Below are positions 14,201 through 25,944 of a DNA stretch of 64,000 nt, piece by piece. Below the pieces are notes generated by a model. It searched no databases, was not told the origin of the DNA, and saw nothing but the letters and a program-made list of their open reading frames with translations. Source of the stretch: Mesostigma viride (Eukaryota; Streptophyta; Mesostigmatophyceae; Mesostigmatales; Mesostigmataceae); assembly GCA_009746045.1 (NCBI GenBank), contig RPFO01000436.1:2123133-2187132 (forward strand). The letters run 5' to 3'. Position numbers and translations under genes: made by a program. Position 1 is the first letter of the stretch. Each line of letters opens with the position of its first letter.

Positions 14201-17200
14201 GGACAAGGACAAGGACAAGGACAAGGACAAGGACGCGGACGCGGACAAGGACAAGGACAAGGACAAGGACAAGGACAAGGACAAGGACAAGGACGCGGAC
14301 GCGGACAAGGACAAGGACAAGGACAAGGACAAGGACAAGGACAAGGACAAGGACAAGGACAAGGACAAGGACAAGGACAAGGACAAGGACAAGGACAAGG
14401 ACAAGGACAAGGACAAGGACAAGGACAAGGACAAGGACAAGGACAAGGACAAGGACAAGGTGCTGGCACAAGGACAAGGACAAGGACAAGGACAAGGACA
14501 AGGACAAGGACAAGGACAAGGACAAGGACAAGGACAAGGACAAGGACAAGGACAAGGACAAGGACAAGGACAAGGACAAGGACAAGGACAAGGACAAGGA
14601 CAAGGACAAGGACAAGGACAAGGACAAGGACAAGGACAAGGTGCTGGCACAAGGACAAGGACAAGGACAAGGACAAGGACAAGGACAAGGACAAGGACAA
14701 GGACAAGGACAAGGACAAGGACAAGGACAAGGACAAGGACAAGGACAAGGACAAGGACAAGGACAAGGACAAGGACAAGGACAAGGACAAGGACAAGGAC
14801 AAGGACAAGGACAAGGACAAGGACAAGGACAAGGACAAGGACAAGGACAAGGACAAGGACAAGGACAAGGACAAGGACAAGGACAAGGACAAGGACAAGG
14901 ACAAGGACAAGGACAAGGTGCTGGCACAAGGACAAGGACAAGGACAAGGACAAGGACAAGTGCTGGACAAGGACAAGGACAAGGACAAGGGCACAAGGAC
15001 AAGGACAAGGACAAGGACAAGGACAAGGACAAGGACAAGGACAAGGACAAGGACAAGGACAAGGACAAGGACAAGGACAAGGACAAGGACAAGGACAAGG
15101 ACAAGGACAAGGTGCTGGACAAGGACAAGGACAAGGACAAGGACAAGGACAAGGACAAGGACAAGGACAAGGACAAGGACAAGGACAAGGACAAGGACAA
15201 GGTGCTGGCACAAGGACGGACAAGGACAAGGACAAGGACAAGGACAAGGACAAGGACGCGGACGGACAAGGACAAGGACAAGGACAAGGACAAGGACAAG
15301 GACAAGGACAAGGACAAGGACAAGGACAAGGACAAGGACAAGGACAAGGACAAGGACAAGGACAAGGACAAGGACAAGGACAAGGACAAGGACAAGGACA
15401 AGGACAAGGACAAGGACAAGGACAAGGACAAGGACAAGGACAAGGACAAGGTGCTGGCACAAGGACAAGGACAAGGACAAGGACAAGGACAAGGACAAGG
15501 ACAAGGACAAGGACAAGGACAAGGACAAGGACAAGGACAAGGACAAGGACAAGGACAAGGACAAGGACAAGGACAAGGACAAGGACAAGGACAAGGACAA
15601 GGACAAGGACAAGGACAAGGACAAGGACAAGGACAAGGACAAGGACAAGGACAAGGACAAGGACAAGGACAAGGACAAGGACAAGGACAAGGACAAGGAC
15701 AAGGACAAGGACAAGGACAAGGTGCTGGACAAGGACAAGGACAAGGACAAGGACAAGGACAAGGACAAGGACAAGGACAAGGACAAGGCTGGACAAGACA
15801 AGGACAAGGACAAGGACAAGGACAAGGACAAGGACAAGGACAAGGACAAGGACAAGGACAAGGACAAGGACAAGGACAAGGACAAGGACAAGGACAAGGA
15901 CAAGGACAAGGACAAGGTGCTGGACAAGGACAAGGACAAGGACAAGGACAAGGACAAGGACAAGGACAAGGACAAGGACAAGGACAAGGACAAGGACAAG
16001 GACAAGGCTGGACAAGGACGGACAAGGACAAGGACAAGGACAAGGACAAGGACAAGGACGGACGGACAAGGACAAGGACAAGGACAAGGACAAGGACAAG
16101 GACAAGGACAAGGACAAGGACAAGGACAAGGACAAGGACAAGGACAAGGACAAGGACAAGGACAAGGACAAGGACAAGGACAAGGACAAGGACAAGGACA
16201 AGGACAAGGACAAGGACAAGGACAAGGACAAGGACAAGGACAAGGACAAGGACAAGGACAAGGACAAGGACAAGGACAAGGACAAGGACAAGGTGCTGGC
16301 ACAAGGACAAGGACAAGGACAAGGACAAGGACAAGGACAAGGACAAGGACAAGGACAAGGACAAGGACAAGGACAAGGACAAGGACAAGGACAAGGACAA
16401 GGACAAGGACAAGGACAAGGACAAGGACAAGGACAAGGACAAGGACAAGGACAAGGACAAGGACAAGGACAAGGACAAGGACAAGGACAAGGACAAGGAC
16501 AAGGACAAGGACAAGGACAAGGACAAGGACAAGGACAAGGACAAGGACAAGGACAAGGACAAGGACAAGGACAAGGACAAGGACAAGGACAAGGACAAGG
16601 ACAAGGACAAGGACAAGGACAAGGACAAGGACAAGGACAAGGTGCTGGACAAGGACAAGGACAAGGACAAGGACAAGGACAAGGACAAGGACAAGGACAA
16701 GGACAAGGACAAGGACAAGGACAAGGACAAGGACAAGGACAAGGACAAGGACAAGGACAAGGACAAGGACAAGGACAAGGACAAGGACAAGGACAAGGAC
16801 AAGGACAAGGACAAGGACAAGGACAAGGACAAGGACAAGGACAAGGACAAGGACAAGGACAAGGACAAGGACAAGGACAAGGACAAGGACAAGGACAAGG
16901 CTGGACAAGGACAAGGACAAGGACAAGGACAAGGACAAGGTGCTGGACAAGGACAAGGACAAGGACAAGGGCTGGACAAGGACAAGGACAAGGACAAGGA
17001 CAAGGACAAGGACAAGGACAAGGACAAGGACAAGGACAAGGACAAGGACAAGGACAAGGACAAGGACAAGGACAAGGACAAGGACAAGGACAAGGACAAG
17101 GACAAGGACAAGGACAAGGACAAGGACAAGGACAAGGACAAGGACAAGGACAAGGACAAGGACAAGGACAAGGACAAGGACAAGGACAAGGACAAGGACA

Positions 17201-18304
17201 AGGACAAGGACAAAGGACAAGGACAAGGACAAGGACAAGGACAAGGACAAGGACAAGGACAAGGACAAGGACAAGGACAAGGACAAGGACAAGGACAAGG
17301 ACAAGGACAAGGACAAGGACAAGGACAAGGACAAGGACAAGGACAAGGACAAGGACAAGGACAAGGACAAGGACAAGGACAAGGACAAGGACAAGGACAA
17401 GGACAAGGACAAGGACAAGGACAAGGACAAGGACAAGGACAAGGACAAGGACAAGGTGCTGGACAAGGACAAGGACAAGGACAAGGACAAGGACAAGGAC
17501 AAGGACAAGGACAAGGACAAGGACAAGGACAAGGACAAGGACAAGGACAAGGACAAGGACAAGGACAAGGACAAGGACAAGGACAAGGACAAGGACAAGG
17601 ACAAGGACAAGGACAAGGACAAGGACAAGGACAAGGACAAGGACAAGGACAAGGACAAGGACAAGGACAAGGACAAGGACAAGGACAAGGACAAGGACAA
17701 GGACAAGTGCTGGCACAAGGACAAGGACAAGGACAAGGACAAGGACAAGGTGCTGGACAAGGACAAGGACAAGGACAAGGACAAGGACAAGGACAAGGAC
17801 AAGGACAAGGACAAGGACAAGGACAAGGACAAGGACAAGGACAAGGACAAGGACAAGGACAAGGACAAGGACAAGGACAAGGACAAGGACAAGGACAAGG
17901 TGCTGGCACAAGGACAAGGACAAGGACAAGGACAAGGACAAGGACAAGGACAAGGACAAGGACAAGGACAAGGACAAGGACAAGGACAAGGACAAGGACA
18001 AGGTGCTGGCACAAGGACAAGGACAAGGACAAGGACAAGGACAAGGACAAGGACAAGGACAAGGACAAGGACAAGGACAAGGACAAGGACAAGGACAAGG
18101 ACAAGGACAAGGACAAGGACAAGGACAAGGACAAGGACAAGGACAAGGACAAGGACAAGGACAAGGACAAGGACAAGGACAAGGACAAGGACAAGGACAA
18201 GGACAAGGACAAGGACAAGGACAAGGACAAGGACAAGGACAAGGACAAGGACAAGGACAAGGACAAGGACAAGGACAAGGACAAGGACAAGGACAAGGAC
18301 AAGG
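11283..18304. repeat. (GGACAA)n hexanucleotide array, right part
   Basis: Seven kilobases of the same hexamer array that precedes the copia element, so the two parts were one array before the insertion. GGACGC variants recur (e.g. 11581, 11631, 13186-13203, 14185-14310), as do shortened GGACGGAC units. The spacer GGTGCTGGCACAA or GGTGCTGGACAA recurs roughly every 100-400 bp; examples are near 11531, 12000, 13139, 14459, 15720, 16641, 17455 and 18001. Confidence 0.97.
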
Positions 18305-18709
18305 ATGGCGCAAGAAAATCCCATCTTTGTGCGTAACACCTACCCGGGCAGCTGGCAGTGTCTTGTGGGTTGCTTTTCCAGTTGCTGCCGTCGCGGCATC
18401 GGAACCCGATGACCCAGAAGCCGCCGATTTCCTCCGCTCCTTCGCCGACTTTGCTGCATGAACGCCGCGCGCCTCTTGCCCCGACGATGGTGCGGGGGGA
18501 GGGGGCATTTGCTGTGCTGCCGCTGCAGCTTCCGACGGCGCGGAAGGGCCGGCGGCCGCAGGGGGCAACACCGGTGGCGGCGGAGAGCCCGGCGGCGGGG
18601 GCGCCGGCGGAGGGGAAGGCGGGTGGTTGTGCGTACAAGCACGCTGTGACACGCAGACGACAAAGAAAAATCCGCCGAATATGTTAGCAAGCGGTGCGGT
18701 GCAGCACAC
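18305..18709 (-). CDS. Possible Pro-rich coding exon abutting the array (uncertain)
   Basis: Just right of the array, one minus-strand frame reads a Pro-rich stretch (PSPPPAPPPPGSPPPPVL), then an Ala/Ser-rich and basic segment (AAKSAKERRKSAASGSS), then runs into the repeat. GC content is much higher than in the AT-rich DNA to its right. It could be a terminal exon whose reading frame was invaded by the array, or GC-rich non-coding sequence. No domain is recognisable and no splice site was assigned. Confidence 0.2.
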
Positions 18710-19298
18710 ACATCTGACAAAGCTAATAGGTCAACCCTTAAAACCGTGTCCAACTGCCCGCTATAAAAACCGGGCAATTGTCACTTTCCATGATAATGTC
18801 CACAAACCAACCTAATAGTTAGTTATGGTCCATTATAGGACACAAGCACACACATATATTCACCACCTTGGGGGTCATGTCATTGGTCATATTGCAATGT
18901 CCTATGGGTGCCAAATATAGCACCCCCTGACAGAAAGGAAGCTAGTAAAGGGCTCATGAACACCAAGGTTGCATGTGGAGGAGCAGGGACCCAGCTGCAA
19001 GCTCTAACAATAAATGCCCACTACAAATAGCGGACAGTTTGGTTTGTGACACCTGTTAGCATTACAAAGCTCAATTCTCATCCCGTAGCAACAAAAATGT
19101 AATGTCCGCTGTAAATATCACTCAAAACGGCTAAAGGGTTAAAACGAAGTTGTAGTTGTTTTGCGGCATCAAGTTTCAAAGTACGTACTGGGATACCCTT
19201 CGCCAGCCTGCTTGGCATCCAGTAGGATAAGATCTTGGAACCAGTAAGGGGGCTTCGCTTGCTGCGGCAGATGGTGCAATCCATTGTGATCTGCGCGC
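18710..19298. other. AT-rich intergenic stretch without recognisable gene
   Basis: No supported ORF. A short inverted repeat (TGCCCG ... CGGGCA, near 18753-18776) brackets TATAAAA; I see nothing else. Confidence 0.5.
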
Positions 19299-19600
19299 AA
19301 AACATACACAAACGAACAACCCTCATAGGTTGAGCAATCCACAAAATCATGCCATTACTGTAACAACATGGGCAAAGCATACACAAACGAACAACCATCA
19401 TAGATTGAGCTAGCAATCCACAACATCATGCCATTACTGTAACAACATGGGCAAAGCATACACAAACGAACAACCATCATAGATAGAGCTAGCAATCCAC
19501 AACATCATGCCATTAATGTAATAACATGGGCAAAACATACACAAACAAATAGCCATGATAGGGCATTAAGAGAATAGCCATGATTGGGGCAATAAGAGAA
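19299..19600 (+). repeat. ~78-80-bp tandem repeat, about four diverging copies
   Basis: The phrase CATACACAAACGAACAACC recurs near 19300, 19379 and 19459, with a decayed copy near 19537; the copies share AACATCATGCCATTA and AACATGGGCAAA between starts. Confidence 0.8.
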
Positions 19601-19708
19601 TTTTTTTGTTCAATTCAATGATCACAATTTATGCACACAGTCGATGCATTCATAAATGAGGCAGGTTCTTCCGAAAATTGGCTCCGTCGTAGAGTGTCAA
19701 CGGCCAAC

Positions 19709-20035
19709 TTGCAAACACGCACGTTACATGATATACATCCTAGTCATTATGGTCCTATACAAACGCCAGAAGGGCCTAATACCGGTTTAATTGGATCTTT
19801 AGCTACGCATAATAAAGTAAATGAATATGTTTTCTTGTCCTTTTTATACATTACAAAAAAATCAAGTAATTAAAAGTGAAATACCTATTTTTATACCTCC
19901 ACATCAACAAGATCAATTTAAATTCGCCCCAGAATATTTATTACTTTCTTGTTACTCTAGTGTTGAAAATAATTATGTTCATGTGCGATATAAACCAGAA
20001 TTTAGTAGTAAAGCAGAAAAAGTCGATTATTTTCG
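19709..20035 (+). pseudogene. rpoB: Plastid-type rpoB fragment, 5' part (nuclear plastid DNA remnant)
   Basis: Conceptual translation gives the RNA polymerase beta-subunit signature HDIHPSHYG, then [19 protein letters not shown] and VNEY, followed one base out of frame by [20 protein letters not shown] and EFSSKAEKVDYF. Three residues expected between HYG and PIQTPEG in RpoB (R-I/V-C) are missing, and a one-base frameshift lies near 19830. Codon use is AT-rich like plastid DNA, unlike the GC-rich genes nearby. It is therefore a decayed nuclear copy of plastid rpoB, not a working gene. It is cut at about 20035 by an inserted SDR element and resumes at 22359. Confidence 0.85.
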
Positions 20036-20644
20036 GTTTTCTCTGAATATAGTTTAATTAACGCATGCGGGAAAGATAAGGCCGCCATGCCTTGGCCTGG
20101 ATGTGGAAGGCTGTCTGCGACATGGGCTGACTAATTCGATTTGTACAAAGGGTTTCCTGCTCGCCCGAATTTTCCTTGGATGACCCGGTTGTTTATAAGG
20201 GTCGGTGGTTATTAATTAGCGGTCCGAGAAAATTAATTGTAGGTTTTATACGACTTCACTTGCAAAGATTCGTGGTTGGTTGCACCAGCTGAGGTTAGGT
20301 GGGGACCTGTAGGGTCGGCTGGTTGCTTACCGAATCTTTGGCTGATTTGGGTTATTTAGTGAGTCGTGATTAATTATTGTAAAGTGGATTCGGACCGGCC
20401 CAAGGGGTCGATGGGCGCGTTTTATGGTTGTTAGTCTTGGGAACCTTGTACAACTACCTGTACGGTTAACGCACTAGCCTGGGGGTGCGTGGCCACGCTG
20501 TTTGTAGTGGCGTTTTCAGCACTGTTCAGGCCGGTGTGTGACGCATGCCGGTGTTAATTCATTTAGGATGATGTCAGCTTGTGTGTCGGCGGGCCATGCC
20601 TTAAGCAAGCTAGGCAGGCAATGATCCGCAATTGTTTCTTTCCC
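20033..20644 (+). repeat. SDR element 1, A1 repeat
   Basis: 612-bp direct repeat, identical by eye to 21605-22216. Confidence 0.92.
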
Positions 20645-21475
20645 AATGGCGGCAATGGCCGCCTGTGCAAAATTGCACATTCTAGCGCGGGTTGCATCTG
20701 TCTTGTAGCCGAGGCAGATGGTGGCACAACCGCTAAGTTGTTCGACCAAGCATAGTATAGTTGGTCGTGCAACGGAAAGAAAATTTAAATTTACCCCCAT
20801 GTCGTTTTCCCCGGCTGCGGGTCTTTTTGACATGGGCGAAGGATGGGGCGTTACTCCGGCGGTTTGGCCAGCTTCGGCGGAGCTGTTTATAAGTTTCTAA
20901 AACAGCTCTAGTGTCACATCGCAGGCTTGCCACCGTGCGATGGTGCGTGGGACGTGACCTGGATTCAAAAGGTCCCGAACCAGGATCCTGTCAGCAACGA
21001 CCTTTTTTGTCATAAAATATTTTTTGTGGCGGCAGGTCAGTTGTCCAGCTGCCCCTGCCGAGGAGGGGTGGTTGGGGACAATAGGAGCCGCGCGAGAGTT
21101 GCGCTCCGAAGCTAGAAATTTCCTTATTGCGAGACTCGAGTTGGGGAGGGCGTCTCAGGGAGGCGAGGCTACGCCAGACCTTTGTCGTTCCTTTTCGTCT
21201 CAGCACCTGCTGCGCGGCTCAGTCTTTTATGGTGTCGTAAAACCTCTTTCCTTTTTGGACGGTTCCGGAATTGCGAAATGCTGGCTCTTTTTGAGGGCTT
21301 GCTTTTGGGGTGGTCACCGGCTTGTGTCGCATTGTAACCAGCGGGCCCCTGCGGGGGTTAATATAGCCTAGCGCGGGCTGAGTCGCCATTTAAGATGTTG
21401 CGACACGCTCTTTCGCGCACGGTGGTCATGAGTTTAATCGGCGCAATGGGGTTGGCGCCAGGGGGGGTAATTGGG

Positions 21476-21604
21476 TGGAGGCTTCTTGCTTCCGCGTGCG
21501 GATTGAGAAACCTTAAGGCCACTGTTAACTGCTGCATTTGTGGCAGGGCTCCACTTATTGTATTCAATCAAATGCTGGTCTTCTTGGGAGCTGAGTGATC
21601 TTAA
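21476..21604 (+). repeat. SDR element 1, B1 repeat
   Basis: 129-bp direct repeat of 22230-22358, directly abutting A2. Confidence 0.92.
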
Positions 21605-22216
21605 TCGGTTTTCTCTGAATATAGTTTAATTAACGCATGCGGGAAAGATAAGGCCGCCATGCCTTGGCCTGGATGTGGAAGGCTGTCTGCGACATGGGCT
21701 GACTAATTCGATTTGTACAAAGGGTTTCCTGCTCGCCCGAATTTTCCTTGGATGACCCGGTTGTTTATAAGGGTCGGTGGTTATTAATTAGCGGTCCGAG
21801 AAAATTAATTGTAGGTTTTATACGACTTCACTTGCAAAGATTCGTGGTTGGTTGCACCAGCTGAGGTTAGGTGGGGACCTGTAGGGTCGGCTGGTTGCTT
21901 ACCGAATCTTTGGCTGATTTGGGTTATTTAGTGAGTCGTGATTAATTATTGTAAAGTGGATTCGGACCGGCCCAAGGGGTCGATGGGCGCGTTTTATGGT
22001 TGTTAGTCTTGGGAACCTTGTACAACTACCTGTACGGTTAACGCACTAGCCTGGGGGTGCGTGGCCACGCTGTTTGTAGTGGCGTTTTCAGCACTGTTCA
22101 GGCCGGTGTGTGACGCATGCCGGTGTTAATTCATTTAGGATGATGTCAGCTTGTGTGTCGGCGGGCCATGCCTTAAGCAAGCTAGGCAGGCAATGATCCG
22201 CAATTGTTTCTTTCCC
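21605..22216 (+). repeat. SDR element 1, A2 repeat
   Basis: Second copy of the 612-bp repeat at 20033-20644. The B1/A2 junction mimics the joint of a circular intermediate. Confidence 0.92.
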
Positions 22217-22229
22217 CTCCCTCCCACCC
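22214..22229 (-). other. G-quadruplex motif at A2/B2 junction of SDR element 1
   Basis: The minus strand reads GGGTGGGAGGGAGGGG: four G-tracts with one-base loops, on the antisense strand of the element. Confidence 0.75.
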
Positions 22230-22471
<242 letters not shown>

Positions 22472-22693
22472 GACACCAAGGTTGAGACTTACATGCATCG
22501 TTGCAAGGGTTGAAACAATAACGAAATTGTATGACCACAGACACATAAAATGGAAGGCTTGCTCAGTATTATTATTTACCCATCAATCAATTTTAAAGGC
22601 AAGGAAATGTTGAAATACGGACGACCGTCCCAAGTTCGCCAGCATTAACAAAAGCATTTCTGTGACAAGAACAGTGGGCGACCATTCCCATTA

Positions 22694-23482
22694 TTATCTT
22701 TTCCTCGTTTGTTTCTTCCCCTTCCCGGACTCGTATTCATAAGCGACGTCCGCCATCCCCAAACGATGCAAAATTTTGTTGGAGCTCTGCATCTTCTCCA
22801 ACAGTTCTTGATCCGATTCCTCCTTTGCACGACGCGCTTCCTCTGCCTTCGCCTTTGCGGCCTCCACATCTGCATCTATATCCGCCTTCACCACCATCCT
22901 GATCAAACGGTCCCGCTCCTCAGGCCTCGGGAGCGTCGGCAGTCTCACCGGCTCTGCGGCAAGAAGAGCCTCCAAAATATCCTTGTGCAGTCTTTGTGCT
23001 TCCACAAATCCATTATTCATCATCAAGGTGTACGCGCATTCACGCGCCACACCCTGCAAGGAATCCCCCATGGTAACGTTTAGCCCATGAGCAAACCCGT
23101 ACGCGCTGTCCCCCTCTGCCGAAATCTCGAGTCCCTGCCTGTCGAGGCGCACCAGCTCAACTTTCCGTTCCCCAGTGTGCGTTGCCGTGAAGTGGAGGAC
23201 CGAGCGTGTCATTCCGGTCTTCCCCATCAACATCTGCAAACTTGCTACGTATGCGATCCCACGAGCGCACACGTCCTCCAACTTCTCGGCAAAAGGTAGA
23301 TGTGTCTTGCAATACACATCCAATCCCTCCAGTGGTCTATCACATCTAAGAAATCCACACCCCCCGTATGGATCCTTGGCATTTTGGTACTCGAGGTCGT
23401 GCGCTTGTAGGAACTTGTAATGTTCCGCGCACAGTCCCTCGACCCTTACGGGCTCCGTACAGATTTTGCATTTCGTTGCCAT
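22694..23482 (-). CDS. Cys/His-module protein 1 (C-x2-C...C-x2-H), unknown function
   Basis: About 262 residues from an ATG at 23482; the frame is open further upstream, but the paralogue at 25669 also begins MA-x-K-C, which supports this start. Residues 1-60 hold two zinc-ligand-like modules, CKICTEPVRVEGLCAEH and CGFLRCDRPLEGLDVYCKTH. The middle is a globular-looking region, and residues ~205-262 form a charged, coiled-coil-like helix (AEEARRAKEESDQELLEKM) ending in a basic tail (GKGKKQTRKR). The modules resemble the short C-x4-C-x(9-12)-C-x2-H repeats of WRKY19-like proteins, but this is resemblance only. It is the first of several colinear minus-strand genes. Confidence 0.65.
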   Translation of the reverse strand: MATKCKICTEPVRVEGLCAEHYKFLQAHDLEYQNAKDPYGGCGFLRCDRPLEGLDVYCKTHLPFAEKLEDVCARGIAYVASLQMLMGKTGMTRSVLHFTATHTGERKVELVRLDRQGLEISAEGDSAYGFAHGLNVTMGDSLQGVARECAYTLMMNNGFVEAQRLHKDILEALLAAEPVRLPTLPRPEERDRLIRMVVKADIDADVEAAKAKAEEARRAKEESDQELLEKMQSSNKILHRLGMADVAYEYESGKGKKQTRKR

Positions 23483-23803
23483 CTGCGCAATTGCCATGAG
23501 TCCCATACAGCAGCCATTGTATAACAGGGGCAATAAGGACCGTCAGAACCCCCTCTGGCGTCTTTCTCACACAATTCTCAATCTAGTCTTGTTGTGCAAT
23601 AATTGTTGGTTCAAAGGTCCGTTCAAAGAAGTTTTATGAGACAAAATAAATTAGTTTCAATTACACGCATCAGATTAATCAAATCATATTTTCTCCCTCT
23701 CTTTCTTACTGAGCAATTCTGTCCATCCTGCCCCTCTTTGCCGGCTTCTCATCAATCTCCTCATCAAAATCACACACACGTCTAATCTGCTGTCTAATCG
23801 TCT

Positions 23804-24277
23804 CTACCAACCCCCCTTGCGCATCAGGTCTTTCACCTCCCCCTTCAAGAGCGCTGTCACGAGTCGCGCGCACTCATACGCGGACTCCGTGGCCAGGTCC
23901 CTTCCCATATCATGCCACACTTTGGCCGTTGGACAGTCGGGATGGTCTCCCATGTAAGCCCACACATGCCTTGGCGGCTTGTCCTCTCCGCCTATCCCCT
24001 CTCCAGGTCGCATCTGTCCCACCTCCTCTATCACCCACTGTGCATCACGCAGCATGAATCGAGGCTTCTTGTCAACATAGTACAAGACCAAAACCATGTT
24101 GTTGGGCCAAGGCTTCCACTTTTTCGTCACGATGTGACGGTCAATCGTCATCAGCCCGCTCTCGATTTCGGCAAACAACGCCCCCCATACGTCAGAATGC
24201 TTGGGACAGAACCACTCGCTGTCCGTCGGCACTCCTTCCCATTGACAATCCGGATGTTCGCATCGAATGGGGTCCAT
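23804..24277 (-). CDS. Cys/His-module protein 2, unknown function
   Basis: About 157 residues from an ATG at 24277, chosen because MDPIRCEHPDC matches the M-x-x-K/R-C start of its neighbours. One module, CEHPDC...FCPKH, lies at residues ~6-25. The rest is a Trp-rich soluble region (KKWKPWPNNMVLVLYYVDKK) with no domain I recognise. Two copies of the 14-bp palindrome family lie 54 and 89 bp upstream of the ATG (24331 and 24366). Confidence 0.62.
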   Translation of the reverse strand: MDPIRCEHPDCQWEGVPTDSEWFCPKHSDVWGALFAEIESGLMTIDRHIVTKKWKPWPNNMVLVLYYVDKKPRFMLRDAQWVIEEVGQMRPGEGIGGEDKPPRHVWAYMGDHPDCPTAKVWHDMGRDLATESAYECARLVTALLKGEVKDLMRKGGW

Positions 24278-24471
24278 CTGTGCACATCGATATTTTTTAC
24301 ACCACCCGCAAACGCACGCATTCAGCAGGGTCAACGGCCGTTGGCCCTGTTAAATTCCACACACCCCAACGGCCGTTGGCCTTAGACGCACAAAACTTGA
24401 CACCATCAGGCGATTTTTTCCAAATGATTCTTCTTTATTAAATAAATTTACATTCATCCTAAAATCACATT

Positions 24472-24777
24472 CTAGTCAACATCCTCCCCATCTTTAGTGG
24501 GTTGCATTCGACCCCAATTGTCGTTCATAAAACTGACCAAAACATGAGCCGGAGTCCCCACATCCTCCTCACGCCTCAATTTACGCAATACACCTTTAGC
24601 AATTCCACCATACCCATCAACCTCCGACATCATCATGCCCACGCCATCAAGACGTTCAGCGTGCAATTGCCCGTCCTCTTCGAGAACCAGATCGGGCAGG
24701 TCTTCCAGTTCGGCCTCCACAATCTCTATCAGGTTTTCCTTTGTAGTCTCCCCCCTTCCTTTCCTTCTTTTCCGCAC
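24472..24777 (-). CDS. Small acidic ORF, start uncertain
   Basis: A ~100-residue frame with a basic start (RKRRKGRGET) and an acidic helical core (ENLIEIVEAELEDLPDLVLEEDG). There is no early in-frame ATG; an in-frame TAG lies at 24784-24786. A one-base change in the purine run near 24760 would join it to an upstream ATG. It is flanked by palindromes at 24366 and 24860. It could be a 3' exon or a frameshifted gene. Confidence 0.4.
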   Translation of the reverse strand: MRKRRKGRGETTKENLIEIVEAELEDLPDLVLEEDGQLHAERLDGVGMMMSEVDGYGGIAKGVLRKLRREEDVGTPAHVLVSFMNDNWGRMQPTKDGEDVD

Positions 24778-24886
24778 TCCATCCTACACCCTGATCCTGC
24801 ACAACCGACGTCCATGGCAAGTTAAGAAACGGACTCAGCTCACAGGACATTTTGCAAGTCCAACGGCCGTTGGCGACCAAAAACAC

Positions 24887-25669
24887 CTAGTCGCATGCAT
24901 GCCTTGCTCTCTCCACCAAAGCAGAGGCCAGGACGACCCTTTCCACGACCTTTTCAATTTCCTCCCCCTCAGCATCAGCAACAACGGTCATGGCAAATCG
25001 GGCTTGGCGCTTAACCCCCGATGCCAGAACGGCAGCCATCTCCACACGAGTTTTTGAGACTTCAACAGGTACAGGCAATTCGCCGACCGCAAAAGTAAGC
25101 CTTGCGAGGTGCGGGACCCACCAATCACCTTCCAAAAATCCGCAACCCCATCCAATCATGAAATACAACAACAGGTCTGCGCCCATGGCGCCTGCGATAT
25201 CCAAGTCGTCATGCGAAACAATCGCATGCACGTCATCCTCCGAGCACAGCATCCATGTAAAAACGGCGTCCCCGAAACCTTGGCAGTAGGCATACGAGTC
25301 AAAGTCAGGGTGATTCAACATCCATTCCCGCGACCTGACCGCCATTCTTTCCAGACTTCCAGCACCGTCCACCTCAAAACTCAGGACAAGAGGTCCTTCA
25401 CCAGCACTGGACTCGCCATGCACAAACAACAAGCCTCCTTTGATCACCTCTTGCATCTCCCCTGACAACTTGGCGTGTCCATCACAAAAAGGCATGCAAT
25501 CCGTCCCGAATGGAAGCTGGCAATCCCGGGCGATACATCCCCCCTTTTTTGCAAACAAATCCTTCACCCTCCCTGCCATTCCCGTTCGCACGCTGACATG
25601 ACGCACGCACAAGTCATCCCCTCCTGCTCTCGCTTCCTGGCACCACGCAACCGTGCATTTGACCGCCAT
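24887..25669 (-). CDS. Cys/His-module protein 3, paralogue of protein 1
   Basis: 260 residues from an ATG at 25669. Two modules sit at the N-terminus, CTVAWCQEARAGGDDLCVRH and CIARDCQLPFGTDCMPFCDGH, spaced as in protein 1. The remainder is a mixed hydrophobic globular region (LDIAGAMGADLLLYFMIGWG, then LTFAVGELPVPVEVSKTRVE) without a recognised fold. The ATG is preceded by a cassette (25687-25723) also found ahead of two other genes in the window, containing the palindrome core. A palindrome lies 14 bp beyond the stop codon (24860). Zinc binding is inferred from ligand spacing. Confidence 0.65.
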   Translation of the reverse strand: MAVKCTVAWCQEARAGGDDLCVRHVSVRTGMAGRVKDLFAKKGGCIARDCQLPFGTDCMPFCDGHAKLSGEMQEVIKGGLLFVHGESSAGEGPLVLSFEVDGAGSLERMAVRSREWMLNHPDFDSYAYCQGFGDAVFTWMLCSEDDVHAIVSHDDLDIAGAMGADLLLYFMIGWGCGFLEGDWWVPHLARLTFAVGELPVPVEVSKTRVEMAAVLASGVKRQARFAMTVVADAEGEEIEKVVERVVLASALVERARHACD

Positions 25670-25686
25670 CTGCGACCACCAACACC

Positions 25687-25725
25687 GTTTGATACACATT
25701 TCTCACCGTCAACGGCCGTTGGCTT
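25687..25725 (-). promoter_or_regulatory. Shared upstream cassette, copy 1
   Basis: In gene sense: palindrome core, then GGTGAGAAATGTGTATCAAAC, then ~20 bp to the ATG of Cys/His protein 3. Nearly identical cassettes lie at 31631-31672 and 32513-32550, always just upstream of an ATG. A promoter or 5' leader role is inferred. Confidence 0.5.
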
Positions 25726-25840
25726 GACACAACAAGAATGATTTATTACGCGCACGAAAATCACACCATTTTCCAGCCTCCAACGGCCGTTGGCGCACGA
25801 AAAATGCACGAAAACAATTTTTATTCTATTAACCACACAT

Positions 25841-25918
25841 ACATACAAAAGGCAGGCCACATCCCGGCCGCCGATGCTCATGGGAACACTTATTGCTTGG
25901 CAAAGGCTAGCCTTACCC
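25841..25918 (-). repeat. SDR element 2, B2 core
   Basis: 78-bp direct repeat of 26435-26512. Its outer leader is shorter than that of B1, apparently an internal deletion between CTATTAACC and ACATACAAAAGG. Confidence 0.92.
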
Positions 25919-25929
25919 CCAAACACGCA

Positions 25930-25944
25930 GGGAGGGTGGGCGGG
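25930..25944 (+). other. G-quadruplex motif at A2/B2 junction of SDR element 2
   Basis: GGGAGGGTGGGCGGG: four G3 tracts with one-base loops, on the antisense strand of the element. Confidence 0.8.

Noticed and set aside
11127-18709. Frames of ~2300-2500 codons on both strands through the right GGACAA array
   Set aside because: Same hexamer artefact; only the non-repeat edge at 18305-18709 was kept, as an uncertain exon.
20516-20833. 105-codon minus-strand frame in SDR element 1
   Set aside because: It is antisense to the element, spans the A1/internal border and has no recognised domain; it looks protein-like but is unsupported.
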